Assembly: GCA_001466705.2 (NCBI GenBank) | Contig: LATX02000001.1 | Coordinates: forward strand, 1,860,001-1,924,000 | From: Moniliophthora roreri | Lineage: Eukaryota; Basidiomycota; Agaricomycetes; Agaricales; Marasmiaceae | Length of the DNA stretch: 64,000 nucleotides | Reading direction: 5' to 3' | Shown: positions 27,035-38,184 of the stretch, in pieces | Layout of the letters: every line of letters starts with the position of its first letter | How positions within the stretch are numbered: position 1 is the first letter of the stretch | Made by a program: the position numbers and the translations under genes | Notes under the pieces: generated by a model | Told to the model about the DNA's origin: nothing | Seen by the model: only the letters and a program-made list of their open reading frames with translations | Databases searched by the model: none

Positions 27035-29165
27035 TCAAGTATGCCGTAAACGTATCATGTCAGTCATCGCGGTTACTGGCTGTGTCAACGGTTTCCTGGA
27101 AGCGTGAGGTTCTAAGTCAAGAGCACTGATTCCATACCAATCCTTGGACGTACCGCGACTGCTACCAGGACGCTCTACTTTGCCACTGAAAGAAGTGGCG
27201 CGTTTCACGTTAGAGCTTGTTGCAGTCTTGATCTTTGCCCATAAACCTCCCTGTGATGGACTCGAAGATAACCTATCCAGCTTGTTGCCTAGCAGTAGGG
27301 AGCTCGGTGGAAGGTCTGCCGCTTTCAGGGACATCATTTCGTGCTCTTTATCGGAGGGTATTTTCACTTCGACGTTGGATAATGAAGGCGGAGTGTGTGG
27401 GGAAGAATACGCGCTTGCCGTCTCACTATCGGATGGTGAAGTGGGAATGGGTCCCGGTGGCAGTGGGGTATCTGATCCCGAAGTTGCATATGTTGCGGCT
27501 TCATTGACCGCAGTTGGCTCATTAGCAAAGGAGACAGCCCTGGATGGTGATCTAGAACCTTCTTCTCTTTCATCATCCATCTCAAATACGGTGTCGGATT
27601 GAACGTTGGCTGCCGCGGCGAAGTCTTGGGAAATCCTTGTCCTGATCAGAGTTGGAGAATGAACAGTGGTTGTAAAATCCCAGGACTCAATCGACTGGAA
27701 GGTCTGCGAATTAGGTAAAACGCGTCGCTCTTGCCTTTGATTGAGGGGTGGTAGGTCCTCTGAAGATCATAAGATTTCGAAAGGAATTTGAAAGAGGATA
27801 TATACTCAGAATTTTGCTAATGAGATATGATTTCTTCTTTGTCCCTTTGAAGAACGAAGATTCAAGAAGTTGCCGTGCGGTTGGCCTAGAGGGAATCAGA
27901 ATGAATTAGAATAAATCACCATTACCAATCAAGGAAAGCCCACCTCTTCGATGGGTCTTTTACCAGGCAGCTCTCGATCATCTCTTGAAATCCTTTAGAG
28001 TACTTGTGTTGTCCACCTTCACGATCAAGGGTGGGAGGAGCATCTTGTATGCTGTAAACGTGTTAACCCGTGCTCCAAAGCCAAATGTAAACGGTTAACA
28101 TACGTTCTTAACAAAACTTTCTGTGGAGACTCTCGGGACCTGGGTGGTCTACCCAAACTCAACTCGAGCGCAGTGATTCCGAAACTCCATATGTCAGCGG
28201 AAGAGTCATACTGTTTTCCGAGTATGAGCTCTGGAGCCATCCAGCAGGGCTGCAGGGGCGAGTGTACACATTGTGCATGTAGGACCATGAAAAGAATGCA
28301 AACTTACTGTTCCAACAAAAGACTTCCGTTTTCCTGTCTTCAGCCGCGTATCAATTTCGGGTTCGACTACAACACGCCTTGAGGAAAGGCTGGAAGTCGT
28401 ACTGGCGGCGGAAGTGGTACGTTGGTGCAGTGATTTGAGGTGAGATGAGTGCGAAGCTGACATATGTCTTGAGCTGTCTTCTGAAAGATCGGCAGCGACG
28501 CCCAAGTCACCGAGAAGGACAGTCCCGTTATCGTCGATGAGGAGGTTGGCTGCTTTCACATCGCGATGTATGAACCCGTTTATGTGCAGATAACTGAAGG
28601 ACAGTCAATACAACAGCAGCTGTAAAAATATAGATACATACTTGAGCCCTTGAAGTGCTTGCTTCAGAATACACTTGATAACGTCTTCTTCCAGGCCGCC
28701 GGACCACCCGAAATGCATGACATCGGCGGCGCTGCCCTTATTCATAAGACGCATAGCGATGTAAAGTTTGTGGCCATCAATCCAAGAGCCTCGAACTCGA
28801 AGGACATTAGGATGTTTCGATAGGGACATGAGGGTGGTTTCTCGTTGTAGAAGTGCAAGGGAATGAGGGGGTAGTGAATCGAGATCGAGTACTTTAAGCG
28901 CACACCGTATCGGCGGTGGTAGCCTATCTTTTGGTTGGTATTCTGCAGAGTAGACTATAGATGAGGCGCCGAATCCTATGGGTGAGCCGATTGTGTAGTC
29001 TTCTGGGGAATCACTGTATAAAATGAGCTCGCGGCAAATTGAGCGATAGTACATAGCGTACCTGTACATTTCCCAGTGATCCTCTACAGCGCCAATGAAA
29101 GAAGGCATCTTCTGAGAACTGCCGGCGACTCTCGGATAGACATTTGTAAGCACGGCTGAGGGCAT
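27035..29165 (-). CDS. STE20-family Ser/Thr kinase (FRAY/OSR1-like)
   Basis: The kinase domain starts near residue 35: glycine loop IGSPIGFGASSIVYSAEY, catalytic Lys in IRCALKVLDLDS, catalytic loop FIHRDVKAANLLIDDNG, and GTPCWMAPELILGKQYDSSA then DIWSFGITALELSLGR. The magnesium motif is DLG (LGDLGVAADL) rather than DFG. Activation segment is long and Ser-rich with a basic stretch (TRLKTGKRKSFVGT). The C-terminal 240 residues are low complexity with SPSRAVSF and SSNVKRATSF, plausible phosphosites. Start MPSAVLTNVYPRVAGSSQ. The WMAPE and HRDVKAAN forms fit STE20/FRAY; substrates are not known. About seven exons. Confidence 0.85.
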
Positions 29166-29405
29166 ACTGAGAGTGTGGGTAGTGGATGATTAGAATTCGA
29201 ATGAGTGACAACAACCCCGAGGAGTCGAACTAAAAGGGGCTGCATCACACTATATTTGACAAATCACAGCATGACAAAATATATCATCTGAAATGAAGAC
29301 CGTCGGAAACGGACCGATCGTTCACTTATATATACACACACATACGTTTTTCATGGCCACTGTGTATCAATGTCTGCACAAAATACAATGGACAAAACTT
29401 CTGGA

Positions 29406-31020
29406 TCATGAGATTGGTTCTTGGGAGGATTCAGCGGTGGAGGGATCGGTCAGCGTTGCCTCAGTCTTGGCTTTGGCTTGGGCAGCGACGGCGTTTTTTC
29501 CCTTTCCTGGAGGGGGAGGGTGGTATGTTTTCTCCTATTGTCGATGTCGTGAAATGATCAACCTAGGGAGCGAAGTGACGCACCTTCTTTTTCTTCTTCT
29601 CAGGCTTTGCATTGGGATCAGGATAGGCAAGCTTTTCAACTTCTTTCCACTCCTCATTCTCCTCGAATGCTTTCCGTATCGGCTCCAACAAACTTAAAAT
29701 AGCGCTTCCCACGCCGGCTTTGAGGTCTTTGGGATGGAGCGCCTTGCTCTCGAACGCGTCGCGCATCTCCTGGAAGGTCTTGTAGTGCATCGGCCCACCA
29801 AACTTTTCATCTCGGTCGATGGTGAAAGTAGTTCCTTCTGGTGCATCATCGGAAATGAAGGGTTTTTGCGCAGCCGCTTGACCCTCTGAGCCGCCCGCAA
29901 TATCAATCCCCTTCAACCTCTCAGTCCTAAGTTGGCTAATCGGGAACAGGACAGCCTCCGCAAATGAAAGAATGCCGTTTTCCTGAACGTTGCCCTCTTC
30001 ACAAAAAGCCAGTTTGATTTTCTTCTTGACTACTTCTGGAGGGTCCAAAAAGTCTATCTTGGAATTAGGGTCTGATGAAGACATTTTCCCCCCTGCGAGT
30101 CCAGGAACCATGGCATTCATCAAGTGGGCCCGTTTTGTATATCCGAGCCTGGGTAAGTACAGTTCCGCAAAGGTGAAGATTTTGCGCTAAAAACGTCTGT
30201 TAACGTTGGAGATGCGTTAAAGTATGTGCCTTACCTGATCAACACCGCCAAACTGGAAATCCACCCCTAGGTATTGTTCATCTAAAGCTTGTAGTCCAGG
30301 GTAGAGTAATCCACTTAAAAGAGGGCTCTCCACTTGCTTGACGACTTCAGCGCCGGCCTTCTTAGCGTCGTGCTCCGTCACTATTGCACATAATCGGTAG
30401 TTGTCGAGGTTGTATTCCTTGGAAAGTTGGTATGAAGATCCCTCGACGAATCGAAGTTTTGATATCGGAATGCCTAGTGATTTGAACACGGCCAGAAGGA
30501 CAAACTTGTAGTACTTTGTGCGATGCGCGACCAGTTCTAGCGGTGCCTTGAGATTGTCGAGGAAGGCGTGCACATCTTATGGTATGATAGTCACACAATG
30601 GGCTAGTATTTGAACGAAGTCGTCTCACCTGCCAAAAGAATGATAACCTGCAAGGTGGCTGAGTTAAAAGCTGGAACGTATAATGTCAAAAAAAAAAAAA
30701 AATACCTCAACACCCGCTCGTAAGAAATCAGCGATCTTCGTGAGTGGTACAAAGTATCCGATATGAGCTGCGCACGATTGAGATCTTCAGAGAGGCTCGG
30801 TCTTTGAATATCGATTCGCTCACGTCTTCCTGTAGGTGCAGTTCCTGTAAGAATGGTAAGCGATGATGGCTGAGATCAATTGGAAAGTGCACGCGCCCCA
30901 ATAACATTTCGGGGTTCTTCCTTCCGCAAGAATCGTTTTGATCGAGTCGCCACCTAGAACCTCCGCAAGTCTTCTTGTTATGAGTTCGTACTTCTCCTCA
31001 GCTGTTACGGAGACAGACAT
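29406..31020 (-). CDS. TYS1: Cytoplasmic tyrosyl-tRNA synthetase
   Basis: Charges tRNA-Tyr with tyrosine. Start [24 protein letters not shown]-like motif [19 protein letters not shown]; specificity region [25 protein letters not shown] motif [15 protein letters not shown]. The C-terminal Lys run (PEKKKKK) is joined by an intron at about 29585-29530 to [20 protein letters not shown] and ends ESSQEPIS, stop at 29406. That intron is chosen because the unspliced reading gives a short, unlike tail. A 13-16-nt A run near 30691 lies in an intron. It lies head-to-tail with the LRRC40-like gene. Confidence 0.93.
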
Positions 31021-31137
31021 TGTGTGGTGAAGGGGAGACAAGAAGGATGTTTGTTGGATGAAAAAGTTTTTGATCTCGATCTGACTCGATTTTGACCACG
31101 TGGTTTGTAAAGGAGACAGTCAACACTATATACGCAG

Positions 31138-33857
31138 TTATTCAATTCTACCCCTCAACCAGCTTAATAAACCTTTTGTACCCTCCCTTTCCCAAATACG
31201 TCGCGGAGGTACACGGAACCTGTAACATCGGCATGAGCCCAGGAATCGAGAGCATAAGAGAAAATACATACGTATTTCCATCTACCAAAAACACGTCCAA
31301 TGGCAGTAATCCCATCTCAGATGGTAGCCTGCCAATATCATTATCCCTCAAATCCAGCTCCTCCAGCCTCCAACCCGGCACATCCCTGTTTCCCCTAAAC
31401 ATTTCAGCTAGACTCTGGAAACCATCCAAATCCCGAATGATGTTCCCCCTTAGTCGGAGGTGTCGTAAACCCTTTAAGCGGTGAGGAGCCTCAAGTATGA
31501 GGGCAGACAATGCTTCGGTCGTCAATGCTGCACTACTGATTGTATTGTGCGAGAGATTTAAAGTTTGTAGTCGAGGAAAGAGGGTCGTGATCAGGTGAAG
31601 TATCGGCTCGTTAGCGCGAGGTGGTGGCGTTGTACTATCACCATCGACATTTACACGAGCCACAGGCACGAAATCGGAAAAGTTGCACCCTTCTAGGTCC
31701 AATTCTTCTAGGTTGGGCAATAATCCCGATCCCTTAGGTAGAGAGGCTGGAAGTGTAAAGCATCGATCCATTCTCCGGCTGGTGAGATTCAATACACGAA
31801 GGGTCTGTGAAAATGATTGACTGGATATTTCTGCGAGTGGTACGCTGGCAAAAGGAATAGCAAGATCCATGGAAGTTGACGATAGTAGTGATACTGATGG
31901 TGTTGCCATCGAGAATGCCCTTGCGTGCCCAGAAGCTTTGGAGGGAGCTGTTGACGCTGGCAACGAAAGCGTATGGCTTGCCTCGGTGTAGTATTGAGGG
32001 TTCGATAGTGAAGCTACTGATTTGGCACTCGGAGAAGGTGGCTTACCATGGCCGAGGGACGCTGCATCGTTCTTCTCTCCTTCAATTGACGCCGCTGCGG
32101 CCGCTCGAGCTCGCCTTTTACCACCCTCCGTAAGGAGGCCTTGCTCTGCTTCAATCTCCCAAGGCTCTTTGAGTATTTCCTTCTTCTCTTTCTTCACTGA
32201 TGAAGCTGAGGGGTGTTGAGAGGATTGGGAAGTAGTAGTAGCAGCCAGTGCAGCCTGCGCTCTAGCTCGTCGTTTGCCACCTTCCGTTAGCATACCCCGT
32301 TCTGCTTCGATCTCCCAGGCCTCTTTCTCAACCTCTCGTGCGGGCACCGGTTTGGAAGCGCGAGATGAAGGATCTGCCGATCCCCATTCTATTCTCTGGT
32401 CCGATTTTTTGGCAGAGAGTCCTTTCCCCCTCCGTTCCAACTCCAACTCCCATGCTTCTCGCATTACCTTCTTGCCAACAATGACTTGTACCACCCCCTC
32501 CGGTGATTCGTCGTTCGTTAGATCAAGGCTTATCTCCTTCTGCATGCCGCTGAGGGCCGCCTGCACAACCTCCGGGGTAGCTCTTGTTTCTCCTAAATCT
32601 AACAAGCGAAGACGTGGAAAGCTTGTAGAAGACGTTAAACCGGAAGGGAATGCTTCGTCACCAATATCGGCATGTTCAAAACGAAGCTCTCTGAGTCCGC
32701 TCAGAGTAACAAGCTTCGCAATCAAGGCTGTGGCGCTTGGACCGAGAGGGTTTGACGAGAGGTCGAGTTTCGATAATGATTTGGGTATGTTGAGATCAAT
32801 TGTATCCGCAGGAACGAGGTTATGGGAGACATCCAGAATCATTAAACGGGGCAGGGGGGAGTCGGCACGAACAATAGCCGGTTCGAAAAAACCCCGATTC
32901 ACGGTTTCTGGCTTTCGGCCTGATGTAAACGGGGCATCGAAGGACAGTGCGGTGAGCTTGTTGTAAGAAAGATTGAGTGTAGTTAGCTCGGGAAGGGCGA
33001 AAAGGTTAGTCGGTAGTGAAATCAGGTCGTTGTAAGAGAGATCGAGGGAGGTCAGTGCTGTAAGGTCCCCAAATGATTCTGGTAGCGAAGTTAGTTTGTT
33101 TTTGTGCAGCTGTCATTTGTTAGCGTGTTGCGAAGAGCGAAGAAAGGGTGGGCATACATCGACGACTTTCAGGGATCCAAACATAGATATTTCGGGCTGT
33201 ATTTCAATAATCTCGTTATTCCAAGCCTTCAATGTCTGAAGGTCCTGTGCTTCAAACCATGCCGGGTTTTCTCCACGTCTATTTCCTCGCTTCACCTCAG
33301 AGACAGGGTCAGCAGGCGGTAGTGGTGGTTCGTTGGGAACGGATTTCAACGGAGCAGGAGTGACATTGAGGTGGATCTCGAATAAACCGGATGGTATGCA
33401 AGTCAGAGACCGGGATGATAGGTTAACAGATCCTTTCTTAAAATTGAGTTCAGTAAAACACAGAGATAATACGGTTGTATTCACCTGAGCTACGCCCACG
33501 CTCGATCGTTTCCCTGACTGACCAACGACCAAACGCGTCCTCCTCTATCTGATTATGCTGTGGTGCGTCTGGAATCGCGTCTTCGAGGCTAGCCAAACTG
33601 TCGAGGCCGCTGCCACCAGCCTGCGCTTGTGCTTTCTTTGCTTCTGCACGTTTCAGAGCAATTGCTTCTCGTATGCTCATCGTTGGGGCAGAGGGTACTG
33701 GAGGCTCATCTTTAACAACTGGCTTCTGCGGAGAGGTCCGACTGGTCGATGACTTGGTCCTAGGCCGCACAGGGGTCTTAGCTCCCGTTCGCGATTGTGG
33801 TCTTGCAGACGCGGAGGAGGATGGCTTTGCCGGTGAACGAGCAGGTATTCGGGACAT
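31138..33857 (-). CDS. LRRC40: Leucine-rich-repeat protein, LRRC40-like
   Basis: Starts MSRIPARSPAKPSSSASARP, a basic Ser/Pro-rich region with IREAIALKRAEAKKAQ. LRR blocks follow: LHKNKLTSLPESFGDLTALT, LDLSYNDLISLPTNLFALPE, MILDVSHNLVPADTIDL, LRELRFEHADIGDEAFPSG, then RLQTLNLSHNTISSAALTT, LRHLRLRGNIIRDLDG, EELDLRDNDIGRLPSEMGLL. The spliced end DGNTFRVPPRRIWE then GTKGLLSWLRGRIE matches the end of human LRRC40. Between the LRR blocks lie two clear copies, and a third degraded one, of a unit with the core EAWEIEAERGMLTEGGKRRA (32252-32334, 32098-32180, 32410-32465). Role unknown; LRRs suggest protein binding. Confidence 0.82.
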
Positions 33858-34031
33858 GGGATTCGAATGAGGAGGTTTACGTGATGTAACGACGTTGACT
33901 ATGTGCCGTGACCTCACCTCGGTCACCAACGAAAATCTCCGGCTCCGTTTGTCCGAATCCACAGTTTGGCGCTCGACAAGTATAAGAATGCGAGGCTCTA
34001 TCGACTTTTCTGCAAAGTTCACCTGTTGCAG

Positions 34032-34863
34032 ATGGGACAAGACTCTATCGTCGTATTCTACGGTATCGCTTCCCTGAAGGGAAGCTAGTCACTAAATTGT
34101 TGGAAAGCACGGTAAAATGTATTCCATTTGTCCTCAAAGTGCAGCTAACGAATTCTGCTTGAAGATGCTCAATTTCAAAGGGATCCCGTATCGAACTGTC
34201 TGGGTAGAGTACCCGGACATTGAAGCGACCTGCAAAAAGATTGGTGCTCTGCCTACCGGTGTCAAACTCAACGGATCACCATTGTACACCCTTCCAGCAA
34301 TCCACGATCCGCATACTGGTGCCACCATTTCAGACTCGGCTCTCATTGCTGAATATCTCTACAGAACGTACCCCGCCAAATCAACTCTCATTCCAGCAGG
34401 AACGCAGACCCTGCAGGCCGCATTTCGAGATGTTTCCGTTGCAAAGTTGACACCGCTGTGGCAATTGGCTCTGCCGAAGATGACCCTCATTCTTGGTCCG
34501 AGGAGTGAGGAATACTACCGACGTACCAAGCTGCCCATTTCCGGCATGACTATGGAGGAGATGTACCCTTGCGGAGAGAAAAAGAATGTGGGATAGAAAA
34601 AGCTAGAGCAAGGTCTAAGTGATATTGATAACTGGATGAAGCAAGGGGACAATGTTATCGGCAACACCATTTCGTTTGCGGATTTCAGTCTCAGTGCTCG
34701 GATCCTTTGGTGCAGAATTCTGTACGGAGAAGATAGCGAAGAGTGGCGGGATATAGCTTCCTGGCATGGTAGTCGGTGGCGAAAGGCAGTGAAATCCCTG
34801 GAACACGGCAAGACGGGCGCAGAGGTCTTCGCTTCACAGGTTGGAAAAAATGACATGTCATGA
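34032..34863 (+). pseudogene. GST-like gene 1 of 4, disabled by stops
   Basis: Paralogue of the intact gene at 37209. Thioredoxin-fold part: MLNFKGIPYRTVWVEYPDIE, GSPLYTLPAIHDPHTGATIS, SALIAEYLYRTYPAKSTLIP. C-terminal part: MTMEEMYPCGEK and WHGSRWRKAVKSLEHGKT. TAG at 34086-34088 replaces the conserved Trp of W-S-P-N (TAG TCA against TGG TCA). TAG at 34594-34596 replaces the Trp of QWEKLEK. No sensible intron restores the N-terminus, since the candidate at 34112-34139 is only 28 nt. It might yield a truncated product from the ATG at 34117, but I regard it as dead. Confidence 0.8.
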
Positions 34864-35127
34864 TAAACACACCCCGTGCCGGTAACGACCTCACCTTCAT
34901 GAATATAGATGCATAGTCAAGTTATGCTTCTACATTTGGCTTCAGCGAAGGGAAGTACGGTATAGGTTTGTAAGCCCAACACCTTTCCCTGTTATGCGCT
35001 GTCACCCTCCCGCTAACCGCGCTTCTCATCTATAAGCGCGATGTCTCACAATCTCCGAATACCGTCCATAGCCGTTCATAAAAGGCCTGCAGCAGTCATC
35101 CTCGAAGCATCGAATTTTACAACAGAC

Positions 35128-35928
35128 ATGGCTAACGTGATTGAATTCTACGATATACCTGCTCGGGACGGCGTTTTGTGGTCTCCAAATACGTGGAAGA
35201 TGGATGTCGTGGTTCTGATCTTCTCCATTACCGTTTTATTAACGCTTGCACTTTAGACGCTACGCCCTAAACTACAAGGGATTGGAGTACAAAACCAAAT
35301 GGATCGAGTTTCCTGACATCGAGTCCACCTGCAAGAAGCTAGGAGTGTCACCAACGAAGACCCGTCGTCACGGCTCACCTTGGTACACGCTTCCAGTCAT
35401 CTATGATCCCTCCACAGGTGTAGCACTCGCGGACTCGCTTCGCATTGCCGAATATCTCGAGAAGCAATACCCAGACAAACCGAGCCTAATTCCTGGCGGG
35501 ACGTTGGCACTTCACGCCGCGTTCGACCACGCGTTCCTAAAGAAACTAGGCTCTGCATTCCAGCTCTTGCTACCAAAATTGCCTGGTATCCTTAACCCCG
35601 TCAGTGCAGAGTTTGTAACGCGCACGCGTATGCGGTAGAAATTCGGATACCCTTGGATGAGTTCTATCCCAAACCCGAGGATCAAGGCGCGGAATGAAAG
35701 AAGGTCAAGAAGGATTTCAACACCGTTGCAGGATGGTGCAAAGAAGGGGACGAGTAGTTCATGGGTGATAGGCTTTCGTATACTGATCTCATCGTCGCTG
35801 GATGGGTGAAGTTCATCAAAGTGCTGTACGGGGGGAGCAGTGACGAGTGGAAAAGAGTGGCTGCGTGCAGCGGGGGTCAATTTGAACGAATGCTTAAAAA
35901 CCTTGAGAAGTATGAAACCGTCTTGTAA
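35128..35928 (+). pseudogene. GST-like gene 2 of 4, disabled by frameshift and stops
   Basis: Begins MANVIEFYDIPARDGVLWSP then NTWK. An intron from about 35211 to 35256 joins to RYALNYKGLEYKTKWIEFPD. The frame continues through YTLPVIYDPSTGVALADSLR and LIPGGTLALHAAFDHAFLKK, then stops at 35638. A one-base shift would carry on to LDEFYPKPEDQGAE. There TGA at 35695-35697 stands where the paralogue has Trp, and TAG at 35755-35757 follows GDE. The remaining tail GDRLSYTDLIVAGWVKF and ERMLKNLEKYETVL is still recognisable. The intron is absent from the intact paralogue at 37209. Confidence 0.85.
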
Positions 35929-36294
35929 TCAGATTATACGTCGATTACAATAAATGGAACCCCCGTTCACATACATCTATGCAGAACCTAGTATTCCAGC
36001 ATGTAACAGGTTTCGAGTACATTTCCGATGAGATTGGGATCGGTACCTAAGACCAGACTTCTTGCACATATTTGCTGACTGGGGTCAAACCATTATTGAG
36101 ATGGCCCAGTGTGATGTTCCGACTCGCAATTCCAATGACATCCGGCTTTCAGAGTGCTGATGAAGACTTCGGTCTTCACCGTACATATCCTAATGCTGAC
36201 CCAGCCCGAAGCTTCAATCGAGCCAAGTGCTTGTCCGAGTCTGACCCTGAGTCGTAATGTCGTTTTGCGTCGGGCAGCTAGGGTAAAGTTGAAA
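35929..36294. other. Spacer between GST-like copies 2 and 3
   Basis: About 370 bp with no supported gene. The only sizeable ORF (36072, 61 codons) has no recognisable similarity and no splice partner. The start of the next TATA box bounds it on the right. Confidence 0.5.
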
Positions 36295-36302
36295 TATAAA
36301 AA
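36295..36302 (+). promoter_or_regulatory. TATA box ahead of GST-like pseudogene 3
   Basis: TATAAAAA lies 33 bp before the ATG of the decayed third copy. The intact fourth copy has TATAAAAAG at about the same distance, so the promoter layout was duplicated with the gene. Confidence 0.45.
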
Positions 36303-36334
36303 TACTTACTGCCGGCCTGCACCTCGTGCTTGAA

Positions 36335-36995
36335 ATGACCGACGTTACTGAATTCTATAACACCCCTTCCAAGATTGGCCCTCGTGCACCAAATCCATGG
36401 AATATTTTCTAACGAGACCGAATTTAAAAAAGTTTGGAGTTCCCACTGGGTAGGAAGCCGGACGGCTCAATCCACTACACCGTCCCTGTGATCAGAGACC
36501 CGTTTACAAACATCGTTATTCGATATCGCGGAATATCTCGACGGGCGGTACCCAGTCAAGCACCCGCGGTTGCTCGCCGGACCCGATGCGGTGTTTTTCC
36601 AAAAGCTGGACAGCATTTGGCCAATACTTTTGCCCTAGGTTGGCTCAAGGCCACCTGGATTATGAACCCCCCGATAGAGCAATAGTTCAGGAAGGCGAAA
36701 TTGGAGATCTCCAGTATCACAATGGAGATGTATCCCAAGCCTGAGAAACAGGCTGAACAGTGGGAAAAGGTCGAGAAGGACTTTGCGACCGTTGCTGCGA
36801 GGTCTCATAACGAAGATTCGCCATGGGAGCCAAGGTTTCTTTGGCGGATATGATCATTGCAGGTTATATCATTCCGGTCAGGCTGTTTTGGGCCCCGAAA
36901 GCTAGGAATGGAAGAATCTGGCTGCGTGACACGGTGGGAGGTTGCACAGAACTTGGGGAAATATGAAACTGTTGCTTGGACTTATAATTCAAATT
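36335..36995 (+). pseudogene. GST-like gene 3 of 4, heavily decayed
   Basis: Starts MTDVTEFYNTPSKIGPRAPN then PWN, matching the family start, but the frame is then lost. Fragments in three frames: GRKPDGSIHYTVPVIRDPFT; TFALGWLKATWIMNPPIEQ followed by TAG at 36683; EMYPKPEKQAEQWEKVEKDF; and LGKYETVAW at the end. The segment equal to RYALNYKGLPYKTIWVEFPD is missing, so there is a deletion as well. This is the most degraded of the four copies. Confidence 0.85.
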
Positions 36996-37158
36996 CAGAA
37001 ACGCTGTGATCATTGCTCGTCAAGGTGGGAAATTACCCAGCGAGTTCCTCAGTCTGGTTCTTCTGGATTTGGCAGCATCTGAATGACAAAGCCAGCTTGA
37101 TCAGTAATCAAGGGAAAGCGAACTCTCACCCTGTATCGGGGTTCGGAACGCGGAAAGG

Positions 37159-37167
37159 TATAAAAAG
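37159..37167 (+). promoter_or_regulatory. TATA box of the intact GST-like gene
   Basis: TATAAAAAG ends 41 bp before the ATG at 37209, a good position for a core promoter with a short leader. Confidence 0.55.
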
Positions 37168-37208
37168 ACGCATGCCTGTCGTCGAACAATTGCATCTCAC
37201 TACCCAAC

Positions 37209-37955
37209 ATGTCGAATGTCCTCGAGTTTTATGACAACCCTTCCAGACTCAAGAATAAAATCTGGTCACCCAATACGATCAAGGCGCGCTATGCCCTGAA
37301 CTATAAGGGCCTTCCATACAAGACCATCTGGGTCGAATTCCCCGACATCGAAGCCAAATATAAAGAGATCGGAGCCACTCCAGTCGACAAGAAAGCGGAC
37401 GGGTCGCCTTATTACACTGTTCCGATTCTCCGAGATCATTCCACCGGCGCGGTCGTCTCTGGATCTCTCCAAATCGTGGAGTACCTCGATAAACAATATC
37501 CCGACACACCGGCATTGATCCCGGCGGGTACCCTCGCTCTTCAAACCGCGTTCAATGATGCGTACATGAGCAAACTCGGCGGTTTGTTCCCATTCCTTTT
37601 GCCCAAGGTCACCTGGATTATGAATCCGAGGACGGAAGAGTTCTTTAGGAGTACAAGGTTGGCCACGTATGGGGTTACGATGGAAGAGATGTATCCCAAG
37701 CCGGAGAGTCAGAAGGAGCAGTGGGAGAAGCTTGAGAAGGATCTTGCAAGTGTCGCTGGATGGTTTAAGGAGGGAGACGAGTTTGTTATGGGAGACAAGC
37801 CTTCATACGCAGACATGATTATTGCCGGCTGGCTTGTTCCGGTACGACTCTTATGGGGGGAGAATAGCGAAGAATGGAAGAACATTGCTTCATGGCACGG
37901 CGAAAGATGGGGTAGACTGGTGAAGAGTTTGCAGAAACACGAGACAGTGGTCTAG
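37209..37955 (+). CDS. GST-like protein, etherase-related (GTE-type), intact copy 4 of 4
   Basis: 248-residue intronless ORF. The N-terminal thioredoxin fold reads MSNVLEFYDNPSRLKNKIWS, ARYALNYKGLPYKTIWVEFP, then GSPYYTVPILRDHSTGAVVS and SLQIVEYLDKQYPD (the usual S-x2-I-x2-YL segment). The helical C-terminal domain has MEEMYPKPESQKEQWEKLEK and ADMIIAGWLVPVRLLWGENS. This fits basidiomycete glutathione transferases related to bacterial beta-etherases, thought to help with wood-extractive or xenobiotic chemistry (family knowledge, class remembered and not searched). It lacks the intron of copy 2. It is the only working copy in a four-gene tandem array, whose three upstream members are dead. Confidence 0.85.
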   Translation: MSNVLEFYDNPSRLKNKIWSPNTIKARYALNYKGLPYKTIWVEFPDIEAKYKEIGATPVDKKADGSPYYTVPILRDHSTGAVVSGSLQIVEYLDKQYPDTPALIPAGTLALQTAFNDAYMSKLGGLFPFLLPKVTWIMNPRTEEFFRSTRLATYGVTMEEMYPKPESQKEQWEKLEKDLASVAGWFKEGDEFVMGDKPSYADMIIAGWLVPVRLLWGENSEEWKNIASWHGERWGRLVKSLQKHETVV

Positions 37956-38184
37956 TCAGAAGAGAATAGGGACAAGAACAAACAGGACAATGTACTCACA
38001 CGCCTGAATACTAAGATAGCATGTTGTGCACGACGAATCGATATAAATACAATGGAGATGATACAGGTGTATCTAAAGTGTAGCATGTCGAGTCCATCTA
38101 CGGTAGATGCAATGCGTAAGTTGACAGGGAAAAGATCGTATACAGCACCCAAACCTTGCTCCTATCCACTAATCCTCCACGCCT

